A stretch of 7,281 bases of DNA from Phycisphaerales bacterium (GCA_028288905.1 JAQGHJ010000528.1:1-7281), one strand, 5' to 3'; shown: positions 1-6,816, numbered from the stretch's first letter. Translations and numbers: made by a program. Notes: a model not told the origin generated them from the letters alone.

Positions 1-621
1 CTGAAAACCCTCGCCAACGTCCGCAAGACGACCGTGACGGTTTGCTCCGGCGGCATCCTCGGGCTAGGTGAATCGGCCGCCGACCGGGTCAGCATGCTCC
101 ACACGCTGGCCACGATGGACCCGCACCCCGAGAGCTTCCCGGTGAACGTGCTGTCGAAGGTGCCGGGCACCCCGTTCGCCGACAACCCGGACGTGAGCGT
201 GTGGGACACGGTTCGCATGATCGCCACGGCCCGCGTGGTGCTGCCGAAGGCGACGGTCCGGCTGTCGGCCGGGCGGGCGAAGATGAGCGAGGCCGAGCAG
301 GCGATGTGCTACATGGCCGGGGCGAACTCGATCTTTTCGAGCGAGACGAAGGTGATGCTGACCAAGGCCGTCCCGTCGCCGGCGTACGACGAGGACAAGG
401 CCCTGCTGGCCACCCTCGGGCTGACGATGCGGCCGCCGTTCAAGGACCCGAAGCCGGGGGCGGTCCCGGTCAGCACGACCGGAGTCGAAGCCGCGGGCAA
501 GGCGTGTTCGGCGGCAGGGGGATGCGGTAGCGATGTGCGGCGGGGCGACGACGCTTGCCTCGATGGGGTGCTACCCGTGGGTGCCTCGCCGGTGCCGGCC
601 GCCGTGTGCGCGGCCGGATGA
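1..621 (+). CDS. bioB: Biotin synthase BioB, C-terminal part (5' end outside window)
   Basis: Biotin synthase is a radical-SAM enzyme that inserts sulfur into dethiobiotin, the last step of biotin synthesis. The reading frame is open from base 1, so the gene starts left of the window. The CxxxCxxC [4Fe-4S] site is therefore not visible. What remains is diagnostic: [11 protein letters not shown] at residues 14-24 of the visible part, whose Cys corresponds to a [2Fe-2S] ligand; PESFPVN; GTPF; VRLSAGR near residue 86, whose first Arg should be the unusual Arg ligand of the [2Fe-2S] cluster; and AGANSIF followed by an LGL motif. Homology to known BioB appears to fade after about residue 145. A tail of about 60 residues follows, with four cysteines and much Ala/Gly. 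The stop is TGA at 619-621. The GTG at 34 is an internal codon, not the start. No other biotin gene is visible. Identification is secure; the role of the tail is unknown. Confidence 0.95.
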   Translation: MKTLANVRKTTVTVCSGGILGLGESAADRVSMLHTLATMDPHPESFPVNVLSKVPGTPFADNPDVSVWDTVRMIATARVVLPKATVRLSAGRAKMSEAEQAMCYMAGANSIFSSETKVMLTKAVPSPAYDEDKALLATLGLTMRPPFKDPKPGAVPVSTTGVEAAGKACSAAGGCGSDVRRGDDACLDGVLPVGASPVPAAVCAAG

Positions 622-870
622 CCGCCCTAAACGTGGCGGGCAGGGGCCTACCCGGAAGTGTGGGGTTCGGTAGCCTGGAACACCCGGTGCCGGAACGCCA
701 CCCTTCCGGGTGGGGCTACTCCGGACTTCCTACACCCTTTCTCGCGACGCTAGAAGGTGCCTAGGCGGGGCTACTCCGAATCCACTACGCGTTTTTGAGC
801 GTTGCGTTGGGAACCGCCGAGCCGACTGATGGGCGACAGCTGGGCGACAGCGGTCGCCGCCGTCGATGCC
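622..870. other. Non-coding gap with short direct and inverted repeats
   Basis: This gap lies between the 3' ends of bioB (+) and the small zinc-ribbon gene (-), so both would be expected to terminate here. The sequence GGGGCTACTCCG occurs twice, at 712-723 and 767-778. ACCCGGAAG at 650-658 is perfectly complementary to CTTCCGGGT at 703-711. CACCCGG at 681-687 is complementary to CCGGGTG at 706-712, so these two pairings compete for the same bases. GTAGCC at 670-675 can also pair with GGCTAC at 714-719. A TTTTT run at 792-796 follows on the plus strand, but no stem directly abuts it. I see no convincing coding frame. Confidence 0.5.
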
Positions 871-1281
871 CTACAGGGGTCGCGACCTCCCGCATTCCGG
901 GCAGCGTTGCGGCGTCGCCCTCAGGTCGTACCCGCAGCCCTCGCAGAGGCCGCGGGCCCGCAGTTCCGCCAGAAGCGTCGGCCGAACCCGTGCTGCCAGC
1001 ACCAGGTAGTCGATCCACCGAATCGCCATCAGCAGCACGAACGAAGTGGCGGAGCGAGGTCCGTTGTGGCCGTCCCCCAGGCTGGTGCCCGTCAGGTGCG
1101 GCGTGAGCGTGAGTGCCGTCGCCCCGGCTACGATCATCCAGAGGCGTCGAATGGGATGGCCCTTATCCGCCGCCCTTACGAGGGATAGCACGAGGTCGTT
1201 CCGCTCGGCCGGCGGGAGGCACGGGAGACTCGGGAGTACGGGCCGCGTCATGAGCAGGGCCATGTCGGGCAGGGCGGCCAT
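871..1281 (-). CDS. Small putative membrane protein with C-terminal zinc ribbon
   Basis: This is a protein of 136 residues if it starts at the ATG at 1281. Hydrophobic stretches at about residues 46-60 and 77-97 could be two membrane segments. The C-terminus is a four-cysteine zinc ribbon, residues 113-131, reading CEGCGYDLRATP then CPECG. Two CxxC pairs around a CGYDLR core are a recurrent C-terminal module in planctomycete proteins of unknown function. No biochemical role is known to me; the module probably binds zinc on the cytoplasmic side. The open frame continues far upstream, but that part is antisense to the ketosynthase gene and is rejected. Internal ATGs at 1263 and 1251 are alternative starts. 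None of the three has a good Shine-Dalgarno sequence, so the start is uncertain. The stop is TAG at 871-873. The gene is divergent from the ketosynthase, with only 36 bases between starts if 1281 is correct. Confidence 0.75.
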   Translation of the reverse strand: MAALPDMALLMTRPVLPSLPCLPPAERNDLVLSLVRAADKGHPIRRLWMIVAGATALTLTPHLTGTSLGDGHNGPRSATSFVLLMAIRWIDYLVLAARVRPTLLAELRARGLCEGCGYDLRATPQRCPECGRSRPL

Positions 1282-1300
1282 CGTCGCCCCAGCATACCGG

Positions 1301-1306
1301 GAAGGA
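1301..1306 (+). promoter_or_regulatory. Ribosome binding site supporting the TTG start of the ketosynthase
   Basis: GAAGGA lies 11 bases before a TTG at 1318 and 14 before a second TTG at 1321. No ATG or GTG in this frame lies close enough upstream to compete. The wider string GGAAGGAAACG also precedes the ATG of the zinc-ribbon gene at 6799, so it looks like a standard ribosome-binding context here. Confidence 0.55.
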
Positions 1307-1317
1307 AACGGGCCGGC

Positions 1318-2580
1318 TTGTTGAGCGACCGCATCGTCATCCGCGGCACCGGCCTCGTCACGCCGCTGGGCGTGGGCGTCGACCCGACGTGGCGGGCCCT
1401 TCTGGCCGGCCGGTTCATCACCGATCACGCCCGGTGCCCGCTTCCGGCCGAACCGCCGGCCGAGACGGCCGCGGCCCGCGACGAAGTCGACCAAGTTCGC
1501 GTGAACCGGCTCGCCCGGCTCGCCGCTGCCGAGGCGGTCGCCTCGGCGGGTTGGGCAGCCCGCTGGACGGGGGATGAACGAACCGCCCTCGTCGTCGCCA
1601 CCAGCCGCGGCCCGGCCGACCAATGGCTCGACGACCCGTGGGCCGGCACCAACCCGTCTGGCGGAACGCACGCGGACCGCGTCGACGGTCGGGCACCGGG
1701 GCCGGTCGCCGCCCCGCCGGTCGCCGCGTCCGATAAACACCCGGCGGGGCGGCGAACGCCGTCGGTCCGCCTGTCCGCGGTGGCCGACGCCGTGGCCGCC
1801 GCCTTCGGGCACGGCGTCGGGCCGCGGCTCACGCTGTCCGGTGCGTGTGCCGGCGGGCTCCACGCCGTCATCAGGGCCGCCTTGCTGCTGGCCCACGGCG
1901 ACGCCGACCGGGCGGTCGTCGTGGCGGCCGAGTCGTCCCTCCACCCGCTGTTCCTCCAGAGCTTCCGCCGGCTCGGCGTACTGCCGCCGCCCGGCGGCCG
2001 GTGCCGGCCGTTCGACGTGAACCGCAACGGCTTCCTGTGCGCTGAGGCCGCCGCCGCCGTCGTCCTAGAGCGGGCAGCCGATAACAACGACCCTCGGCCC
2101 GGAGACGTTTGGCTCGATCGGTTCGCGTTGGGCGGGGACGCGACGCACCTGACCGGGTCCGACCCGGCCGGGGTCACCCTCCGCAGGTTGCTCGCCGTGA
2201 CGATCGACGGTCGGCCGGTCGATGTGATCCATGCCCACGGGACCGGGACCGAGGCGAACGACGCCGCCGAGGCCTTCGCGATCGACGCCGTCCTCGCCGA
2301 CGTCGCACCTGGCGGCGTCACCGAGCCAGGCGTCTACTCGCACAAGGGCGCGATCGGCCACACGGTCGGTGCCGCCGGGCTGGTGTCGGTCGTGCTGAAC
2401 GTCCTGATGCACCGGGAGGGCGTCGTGCCGCCGAACGTCGGGACCGACAACCCGATCCCATTGCGACACGCCCGACTGTCCGCCACGGCCGTCGAACGAG
2501 AGGTCCGCCGGAGCGTCGCAATTGCCGCCGGTTTCGGAGGGGCAACCGCGGCAGTCAGTTTGGCGTCGGTTCCCGACTAG
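1318..2580 (+). CDS. Beta-ketoacyl synthase (FabF/KAS II-like condensing enzyme)
   Basis: A 420-residue thiolase-fold condensing enzyme, close to the usual FabF length (about 410). Such enzymes join an acyl chain to malonyl-ACP with loss of CO2, in fatty acid or polyketide synthesis. The N-terminus reads RIVIRGTGLVTPLG. The nucleophile is Cys177 in GACAGG. The first catalytic His is His307 in HAHGTGTEAND. Lys343 and His348 lie in KGAIGHTVGAAG. A GFGG gating motif is at 406-409. The catalytic set is thus complete. Departures from FabF are a Pro/Gly/Ala-rich stretch at about 108-150, and AEAA at 242-245 where FabF has GEGA. The start is TTG (1318 or 1321), backed by GAAGGA at 1301. No ACP, ketoreductase or other fatty-acid gene is adjacent; bioB on the same strand is separated by an opposite-strand gene. 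A housekeeping FabF is less likely than a specialised paralogue, but the substrate is unknown. Confidence 0.9.
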   Translation: MLSDRIVIRGTGLVTPLGVGVDPTWRALLAGRFITDHARCPLPAEPPAETAAARDEVDQVRVNRLARLAAAEAVASAGWAARWTGDERTALVVATSRGPADQWLDDPWAGTNPSGGTHADRVDGRAPGPVAAPPVAASDKHPAGRRTPSVRLSAVADAVAAAFGHGVGPRLTLSGACAGGLHAVIRAALLLAHGDADRAVVVAAESSLHPLFLQSFRRLGVLPPPGGRCRPFDVNRNGFLCAEAAAAVVLERAADNNDPRPGDVWLDRFALGGDATHLTGSDPAGVTLRRLLAVTIDGRPVDVIHAHGTGTEANDAAEAFAIDAVLADVAPGGVTEPGVYSHKGAIGHTVGAAGLVSVVLNVLMHREGVVPPNVGTDNPIPLRHARLSATAVEREVRRSVAIAAGFGGATAAVSLASVPD

Positions 2581-2678
2581 CGACGACTAGGTCCGACGGG
2601 CACCAACGAGCAAACGCCTAGGAAAGCAGGGCGAAAAGACTTGTAGCCACCCCACCCGTCTCTGAGGATCTAAACTTA

Positions 2679-2807
2679 ACATAACATACATTATCGGACG
2701 TGGCGGGGCAGTCGGGTGCGGTGGCTTCTTCACACCTGCCAATGGGAATGTCGGCTCAGGCAGATCCTCCGACTTCAGCATGGCCGACAGCCGATTGTTT
2801 GTTAGGC
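2679..2807. repeat. attC-like imperfect inverted repeat (integron recombination-site-like)
   Basis: The right end is GTTAGGC at 2801-2807, a perfect match to the GTTRRRY core of integron attC sites. The left end holds ACATAAC at 2679-2685, and an exact RYYYAAC match, ACTTAAC, at 2674-2680. Between the ends the arms are partly complementary: ATCGG at 2693-2697 with CCGAT at 2791-2795, and AGTCGG at 2710-2715 with CCGACT at 2769-2774. Shorter paired bases lie between those blocks. The length of about 130 bases resembles the longer attC sites. No integrase and no second copy are in the window, and the match to the left core is imperfect. It could be a lone cassette remnant or a chance structure. 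Confidence 0.25.
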
Positions 2808-2835
2808 GCGAACGTCCGTCCCCACCCTCCTTTTA

Positions 2836-2880
2836 CCCAGTCAGGACGGCTGAGCCGCGAGTTGGCCGTCCGTGACGGGG
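2836..2880. repeat. Strong bulged hairpin
   Basis: GTCAGGACGGC at 2840-2850 pairs with GCCGTCC at 2865-2871 and TGAC at 2873-2876, with one bulged G at 2872. CCC at 2836-2838 extends the stem with GGG at 2877-2879, past a bulged A. The loop is about 14 bases. There is no T-run on the plus side; the minus side exits into TAAAAGG. It is therefore not a typical intrinsic terminator. Role unknown. Confidence 0.4.
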
Positions 2881-3214
2881 TGCGATTGAAACACACGACG
2901 ATCTGGATTGAACGGGATGGACGGCAGGCGGCCCGCGGCTGCGGGTCGCTCGGGTCGGGCTGACGTGCGGCGGCACGAGTGGCCGCGGACGGAGCGGCCG
3001 AATGACCGTTTCGCGTCTAACGGGCGGCGTTGGGCGGCAGCTCCAAGGGTGGGTGCAGCATCGCGCCCCTTTGACGAAGTCATCGACGGCGGGGCTTAAA
3101 ACACAACCTCGAGAAGGCCGGAGACGGCGTCGGCCCAAGCCCCGCACGGAAGCCTGGGCCGATCAGTTCGAGCGGCGTTTGCGGACGGCGGGTTCCGGCT
3201 CCAATAGCCGCCGG

Positions 3215-3679
3215 TCAGGCCGCCCGACGGAAACCGAGCGTGGAGGCCAGCATCCGCCGGAACCCGTCGATCGGGACGGCCGGCTGCGGCGCCGACAGCG
3301 CCGGGATCGTCCGCCGCAGGCACCGTTCGACGGCGGCCGACAGCCTCTCGGCCGCGTCCGGGGCGTCGCGGTTCACCAGCTCGTTCGCCCCGGCCGCCAT
3401 GGCCGCGGCGAACGTCTCCGGGTCGACGCTGGACGTGTACACGACGATCGGCAGCTCGACGGCCGACCAGAACGCCCTGACTTGGCGGATAAGGTCCAGC
3501 CCGTCGACCGGCAGCATGTCCAGCTCGGTCACGATCAGGTGCGGGACGCCACCGGTCTCGAAGGTCGGGTCGAACGCGTCCGGCTCCAGCGGGAACGCCG
3601 GCACGTTGCCGCGGAGCAGGTCCGTGCAGGTCCGGCGGGCCGAGGCGGTCGTGCGGTCGTAGACGTAGGCGTGGTTCAT
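3215..3679 (-). CDS. Degenerate single-domain response-regulator receiver protein
   Basis: A 154-residue protein with the order of a CheY-like receiver domain and no output domain. Residues 47-69 (HLIVTELDMLPVDG and on) match strand 3 and the following loop. Residues 75-83 (ELPIVVYTS) match strand 4, with the conserved Thr/Ser at Thr82. MAAGANELV at 94-102 matches the AAGADDYL region. Placing the conserved DG at 59-60 puts Glu52 at the phosphoacceptor Asp position. Only one Asp (Asp8) remains of the usual N-terminal acidic pair, and Arg104 or Asn103 replaces the conserved Lys. Phosphorylation is therefore unlikely; a Glu there can mimic the phosphorylated state. A 33-residue tail follows the domain. 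The ATG at 3677-3679 is well placed because strand 1 starts at once, though no strong Shine-Dalgarno is visible. No kinase gene is adjacent. Divergent from the nucleotidyltransferase gene, 237 bases away. The family call is good; the function is inference. Confidence 0.8.
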   Translation of the reverse strand: MNHAYVYDRTTASARRTCTDLLRGNVPAFPLEPDAFDPTFETGGVPHLIVTELDMLPVDGLDLIRQVRAFWSAVELPIVVYTSSVDPETFAAAMAAGANELVNRDAPDAAERLSAAVERCLRRTIPALSAPQPAVPIDGFRRMLASTLGFRRAA

Positions 3680-3916
3680 GGCGGGGGCTTTCGTGGTGGA
3701 CGACGGCTAATTCGATGGTGTCGGGGCTGGTGGGCCGATGCGGCACCGCCCTACCCGTTTCCACCGAAGGATTATCGGACGGGCTCCGTCGCCGGCTTGA
3801 GGCGGCCCGTAATGAAGTCGTGGGCCCACCGCCCACCGCCCGCCGCGCGACGACGACGGCTGACCAAGCCGGCGGGCTTCGGGCGGGCGGGCCGCTTGGT
3901 TACGATCGTCCGGGAA

Positions 3917-5362
3917 ATGGCCGACGACCTCCGCGACACACCGCCGCCCAGGACTGCCGCCTCGGCGTCCCCGCCCGCCCCCGCGACGCCATCGGCGAGC
4001 AAGGCTTGCCACCGTGCCGACGCGTTGGCGGTCGTCCGCCGGCTCCGCGAGGCGGGGCACGTGGCCTACTTCGCCGGCGGGTGCGTCCGGGACCTGCTGC
4101 TCGGGCGGGAGCCGAAGGACTGGGACGTGGCCACCGACGCCCCGCCGCCCCGCGTGCGGGGGCTGTTCCCCCGGACGCAGGCGGTCGGGGCGGCGTTCGG
4201 GGTGATCCTCGTCCGGATCGGCCGAAGCCAGGTGGAGGTGGCGACGTTCCGCTCCGACGGCCGATACGTCGACGGGCGGCGGCCGGAGGAGGTCGCGTTC
4301 ACCACGGCCGACCGGGACGCCGAGCGGCGAGACTTCACCATCAACGGGCTGTTCCTCGACCCCCTGGCCGCCGCCGACGGGCCGGACGCGGAAGCCTCGG
4401 CGGACGCCGCAGCCGCGGACGACGGCAGGGTGGGCGGGCGGGTGATTGACTTCGTCGGCGGGCGGGATGACCTTAAAGCCGGGGTGATCCGCGCAATCGG
4501 CGACCCGGGGAAGCGGTTCGACGAGGACCACCTGCGAGTGCTCCGAGCCGTCCGGTTCGCCGCCCGGCTCGGGTTCGCGGTCGAGCCGACGACCGCCGCG
4601 GCGATCCGCCTTCACGCCCCCCAACTCGCCCGGATCAGCCCGGAGCGGGTGGCCGAGGAACTGCGGGCGATGCTGCCCCCCCCGACCCGCCCCGCCGCTT
4701 GGCGGATGCTGGTCGACCTGGGGCTGGCGGCCGTCGTGTTTCGGTTCGTGGCTGCTCCGCCGGCCGCGGCGGCTGGTACCGGGACCGGACGGGTCGACGA
4801 CGTGTTCGCCTTCCTAGACCCGGGCGACCCCGTCCCGTTCCCGCTGGCGCTGGCGGCGGCGGCGCTCCAGTGGCTTCGCCATGTCCACGCCGCCGGCGCG
4901 GACGTCCGGCGTCACCTCACCAAACCGGCGGTTGCTGGGATCGTCGGTGGGCTCCGCAAGGCCCTGCGGCCGAGCAACGAGGAGGCGGATGCGGTCGAGG
5001 GGACGCTGCACGGGCTGGCCGTGTTGGCGGCCGACGAACCGCCGGGCGTCGCGGGGCTGAAGCGGTTCCTCGCCCGCCCGACGGCCGGCACTTCGCGGCG
5101 GCTGCTGGTGGCACTGGCGGCGGCAGGCGCGGTTGATGCCGAGCGGGCCGCCGTCATTGAGGCCCGACTGGCCGAGTTGGCGCAGACGGACTTCGCCCCC
5201 CCGCCGCTCGTCACCGGCGACGACCTGACGGCCGCCGGGGCGAGCCCCGGCCCGGCGTTCAAGCGGATGCTCGACGCGGCGTACGACGCCCAATTGGCCG
5301 GAGACGCGGTCACGCGCGACGACGCCATGGCGGTGGCGTCTAGGGCGGCTGCGAAGCCGTGA
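3917..5362 (+). CDS. cca: CCA-adding-type tRNA nucleotidyltransferase (class II, PcnB/Cca superfamily)
   Basis: This enzyme would build or repair the 3'-CCA of tRNAs. A 481-residue protein is read from ATG 3917. The nucleotidyltransferase head shows FAGGCVRDLLLG at 52-63, then KDWD at 67-70, with Asp68 and Asp70 as the metal-binding pair. RRDFTIN follows at 137-143, and the nucleotide-recognition helix region has FDEDHLRVLRAVRFAARLGF at 201-220, containing the EDxxR motif. ISPERVAEEL is at 240-249. The C-terminus has the family's LVTGDDL...GPAFKRML...AQL signature at 431-460. An Ala/Asp-rich insertion of about 20 residues (152-173) sits where relatives have a short turn. The open frame runs further upstream to 3002, but that part is Arg/Pro-rich, unlike the family, and antisense to the receiver gene. 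ATG 3917 has only a weak GGGA close by; about 30 disordered residues precede the domain. A poly(A) polymerase role cannot be excluded from sequence alone. Confidence 0.9.
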   Translation: MADDLRDTPPPRTAASASPPAPATPSASKACHRADALAVVRRLREAGHVAYFAGGCVRDLLLGREPKDWDVATDAPPPRVRGLFPRTQAVGAAFGVILVRIGRSQVEVATFRSDGRYVDGRRPEEVAFTTADRDAERRDFTINGLFLDPLAAADGPDAEASADAAAADDGRVGGRVIDFVGGRDDLKAGVIRAIGDPGKRFDEDHLRVLRAVRFAARLGFAVEPTTAAAIRLHAPQLARISPERVAEELRAMLPPPTRPAAWRMLVDLGLAAVVFRFVAAPPAAAAGTGTGRVDDVFAFLDPGDPVPFPLALAAAALQWLRHVHAAGADVRRHLTKPAVAGIVGGLRKALRPSNEEADAVEGTLHGLAVLAADEPPGVAGLKRFLARPTAGTSRRLLVALAAAGAVDAERAAVIEARLAELAQTDFAPPPLVTGDDLTAAGASPGPAFKRMLDAAYDAQLAGDAVTRDDAMAVASRAAAKP

Positions 5363-5389
5363 TGTCGCGGCGAAGATGGCCAACGAAAA

Positions 5390-5430
5390 ACGCCCCGCCG
5401 GTTGCGCATTAGGCGCGGCCGGCGGGGCGT
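5390..5430 (-). terminator. Intrinsic terminator between convergent genes
   Basis: ACGCCCCGCCGG (5390-5401) pairs perfectly with CCGGCGGGGCGT (5419-5430). An inner GCGC pair (5404-5407 with 5413-5416) gives a 5-base apical loop. On the minus strand the stem is followed by TTTTTCGTT, a good T-run, so it ends the zinc-ribbon gene whose stop is at 5507. Read on the plus strand it lies 27 bases past the nucleotidyltransferase stop but has no T-run, so termination there should be weaker. Confidence 0.85.
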
Positions 5431-5506
5431 CGTTCCAGGGTTGTGGACGGACCGTGGAAGCTTGGTCCGATTCCCTCAGGAACCGCTTCGACCACGGCTG
5501 ACGCCG

Positions 5507-6799
5507 TCAGTGGCTGGCGTCCGGCTCCGCGGCACCCACCGCGGCGGGTGCCGGCTCGGCCGGCGCGGGTGCGGCGTCCGCGACAGGTGCGGGCTGGACG
5601 TCCGCCGCCGGGGCGGGGGTCGGTGCTGGGGCCGCGGGCACCACTTCGGCAGCGGCCGCCGCAGGCGGGTCATTCTCGATCGCCTTGACCTCGAGCGTCG
5701 AGAAGGTCAGCTTCGCGTCGCCCAGGAAGTACTTGATCGCCCGCTCGAGGTTCTCGACCGAGATGCCCTTGTAGATGCCGGCCAGCTTGCCGTCGACGTG
5801 GACCTCGCATTCGACCGGGTTCGTGTCCGACGCGACGGCCCGGCTGACGGACTCGCCCTGAGCCTTGGCGAGCGCCTTGCCGAGCTCGCCGGAAGCGCGG
5901 GCCTCGATCAGGACGACGTTCGCGTCCTCCTTCTCAACCGCCGCAGCCCCCGCGCCGGCGGCGACTGCCGCCGCCTTCGTGGCGGCCTTCGCCTTAGCGG
6001 TGGTCGTCTTCACCCGTTTGACGGTCGGCTTCGGGGCCCGGACCGGGCCGCCGATCGCCTGTTCGGCCGTGAAGTGCTCGGGGATGAACAGGATCCGCTG
6101 GCAGTTCGGGCAGAAGACGACCTCATTCCGGTTTTTCAATTTGTTGTAGATGTCCCGGACGAGGTCCATATTGCATGCGGTGCAGAGGTACTCCTCCTTC
6201 CGCCGGTCCGGCCGGTCGATGCCGGCCATCGCCTCGCCCTCGTACTTGTCGGCGAGCCGGTTGAAGATGTCGCGTGCCTTGTCGGGGACGTCGGCCTCGG
6301 CGACCGCCCGTTCGGGCTTGATCGCATCGACCTCGGCTTGAAGCTTCGTGAGCGTGTCGCCGGACGCGGCCTTCATCGCCGCCAGTTTGGTCCGCTCCGC
6401 CTCGGCCGCGGTCGTCAGGGTGGCGACCTCGCCTCGCTGCTTCTCGACCGCCTCGATCAGCGCGAGCGTCTGCTCCTCGACCTTGCCGCGATCGACCTTG
6501 CGCGTGTTGATCTCGACGAGGAGCGCTTGGTACTCCTTGTTGTTCTTCGCACCCTGCTGCTGGGTTCTGAGCTTCTCGATGTGCAGGTCGCGGCTCTTGA
6601 GGTCGAGTTCGAGGTGGGCGTGGCGGGCCTGGTTCTGCTTGAACGCTTCCTGAGTGAGCCGGAGCTTCTCGGTCAGATCGTTGACCCGCCGCTCCTGGAT
6701 GCGGACGTTGTGGGCGGCGTCGTCGAGGCGGGACTTGGCATCGCGGAGCTTGCGGTCAGCCTCGAACAGCTTGACCAGAGCGACGTTCGTCGGACCCAT
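5507..6799 (-). CDS. Coiled-coil / C4-type zinc ribbon protein with long C-terminal extension
   Basis: A 430-residue protein from ATG 6799, preceded at 10 bases by AGGAAGG. An in-frame TTG at 6847 would add 16 residues but lacks such a site. Residues 1-165 are charged and heptad-rich with very little proline, a long coiled-coil hairpin. A zinc ribbon follows, with CTAC at 206-209 and CPNC at 230-233. This order matches the family of C4-type zinc-ribbon proteins that includes Chlamydia CT398 and Helicobacter HP0958, for which I know of no single shared enzymatic role; they act as scaffolds or chaperones and may bind nucleic acid. What follows goes beyond the family's usual length of about 240. 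There is a Lys/Ala-rich linker (253-290), then a compact region of mixed charge (291-376) that I do not recognise. The end is an Ala/Pro-rich tail (379-428). Transcribed alone, it ends at a strong terminator at 5390-5430. The function is inferred only at family level. Confidence 0.85.
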   Translation of the reverse strand: MGPTNVALVKLFEADRKLRDAKSRLDDAAHNVRIQERRVNDLTEKLRLTQEAFKQNQARHAHLELDLKSRDLHIEKLRTQQQGAKNNKEYQALLVEINTRKVDRGKVEEQTLALIEAVEKQRGEVATLTTAAEAERTKLAAMKAASGDTLTKLQAEVDAIKPERAVAEADVPDKARDIFNRLADKYEGEAMAGIDRPDRRKEEYLCTACNMDLVRDIYNKLKNRNEVVFCPNCQRILFIPEHFTAEQAIGGPVRAPKPTVKRVKTTTAKAKAATKAAAVAAGAGAAAVEKEDANVVLIEARASGELGKALAKAQGESVSRAVASDTNPVECEVHVDGKLAGIYKGISVENLERAIKYFLGDAKLTFSTLEVKAIENDPPAAAAAEVVPAAPAPTPAPAADVQPAPVADAAPAPAEPAPAAVGAAEPDASH

Positions 6800-6809
6800 A
6801 GACGCGTTT

Positions 6810-6816
6810 CCTTCCT
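6810..6816 (-). promoter_or_regulatory. Ribosome binding site deciding the start at 6799
   Basis: AGGAAGG on the minus strand lies 10 bases before the ATG at 6799-6797. The longer frame starting with TTG at 6847 would place this site inside the coding region, so the shorter start is preferred. Confidence 0.7.

Larger units (their letters stand above)
2581..3214. other. 634-base gap without a convincing gene
   Basis: This gap lies between the 3' ends of the ketosynthase (+) and the receiver-like gene (-). Short open frames exist on both strands, but all are Arg/Pro-rich without recognisable motifs or ribosome binding sites. It begins with a patch at 2665-2695 that is strikingly AT-rich for this window. 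That patch opens an attC-like imperfect inverted repeat (2679-2807). A strong bulged hairpin follows at 2836-2880. A further hairpin at 3130-3162 (TCGGCCCA with TGGGCCGA, 17-base loop) lies about 50 bases past the stop of the receiver gene. It has no T-run on either strand, so it is at best a weak terminator. Confidence 0.55.

Noticed and set aside
1282..1944. An upstream extension of the small zinc-ribbon frame on the minus strand
   Set aside because: It is antisense to the ketosynthase and of shadow-like composition; the plausible protein begins at 1281 or slightly inside.
2881..2892. GATTGAAAC, resembling the 3' end of many CRISPR repeats, preceded by a hairpin
   Set aside because: It occurs once; no repeat-spacer periodicity follows and no cas gene is present.
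3771..3781. ATTATCGGACG, also found at 2690-2700
   Set aside because: An 11-base exact match between two places is expected by chance in a window of this size.
3002..3916. A 305-codon upstream extension of the nucleotidyltransferase frame
   Set aside because: The sequence is Arg/Pro-rich, overlaps the receiver gene antisense, and has no counterpart in the family; ATG 3917 gives a normal-sized protein.
4676..4683. An 8-base C run inside the nucleotidyltransferase gene, a possible frameshift point
   Set aside because: The frame continues correctly into conserved family sequence on both sides, so no shift is indicated.
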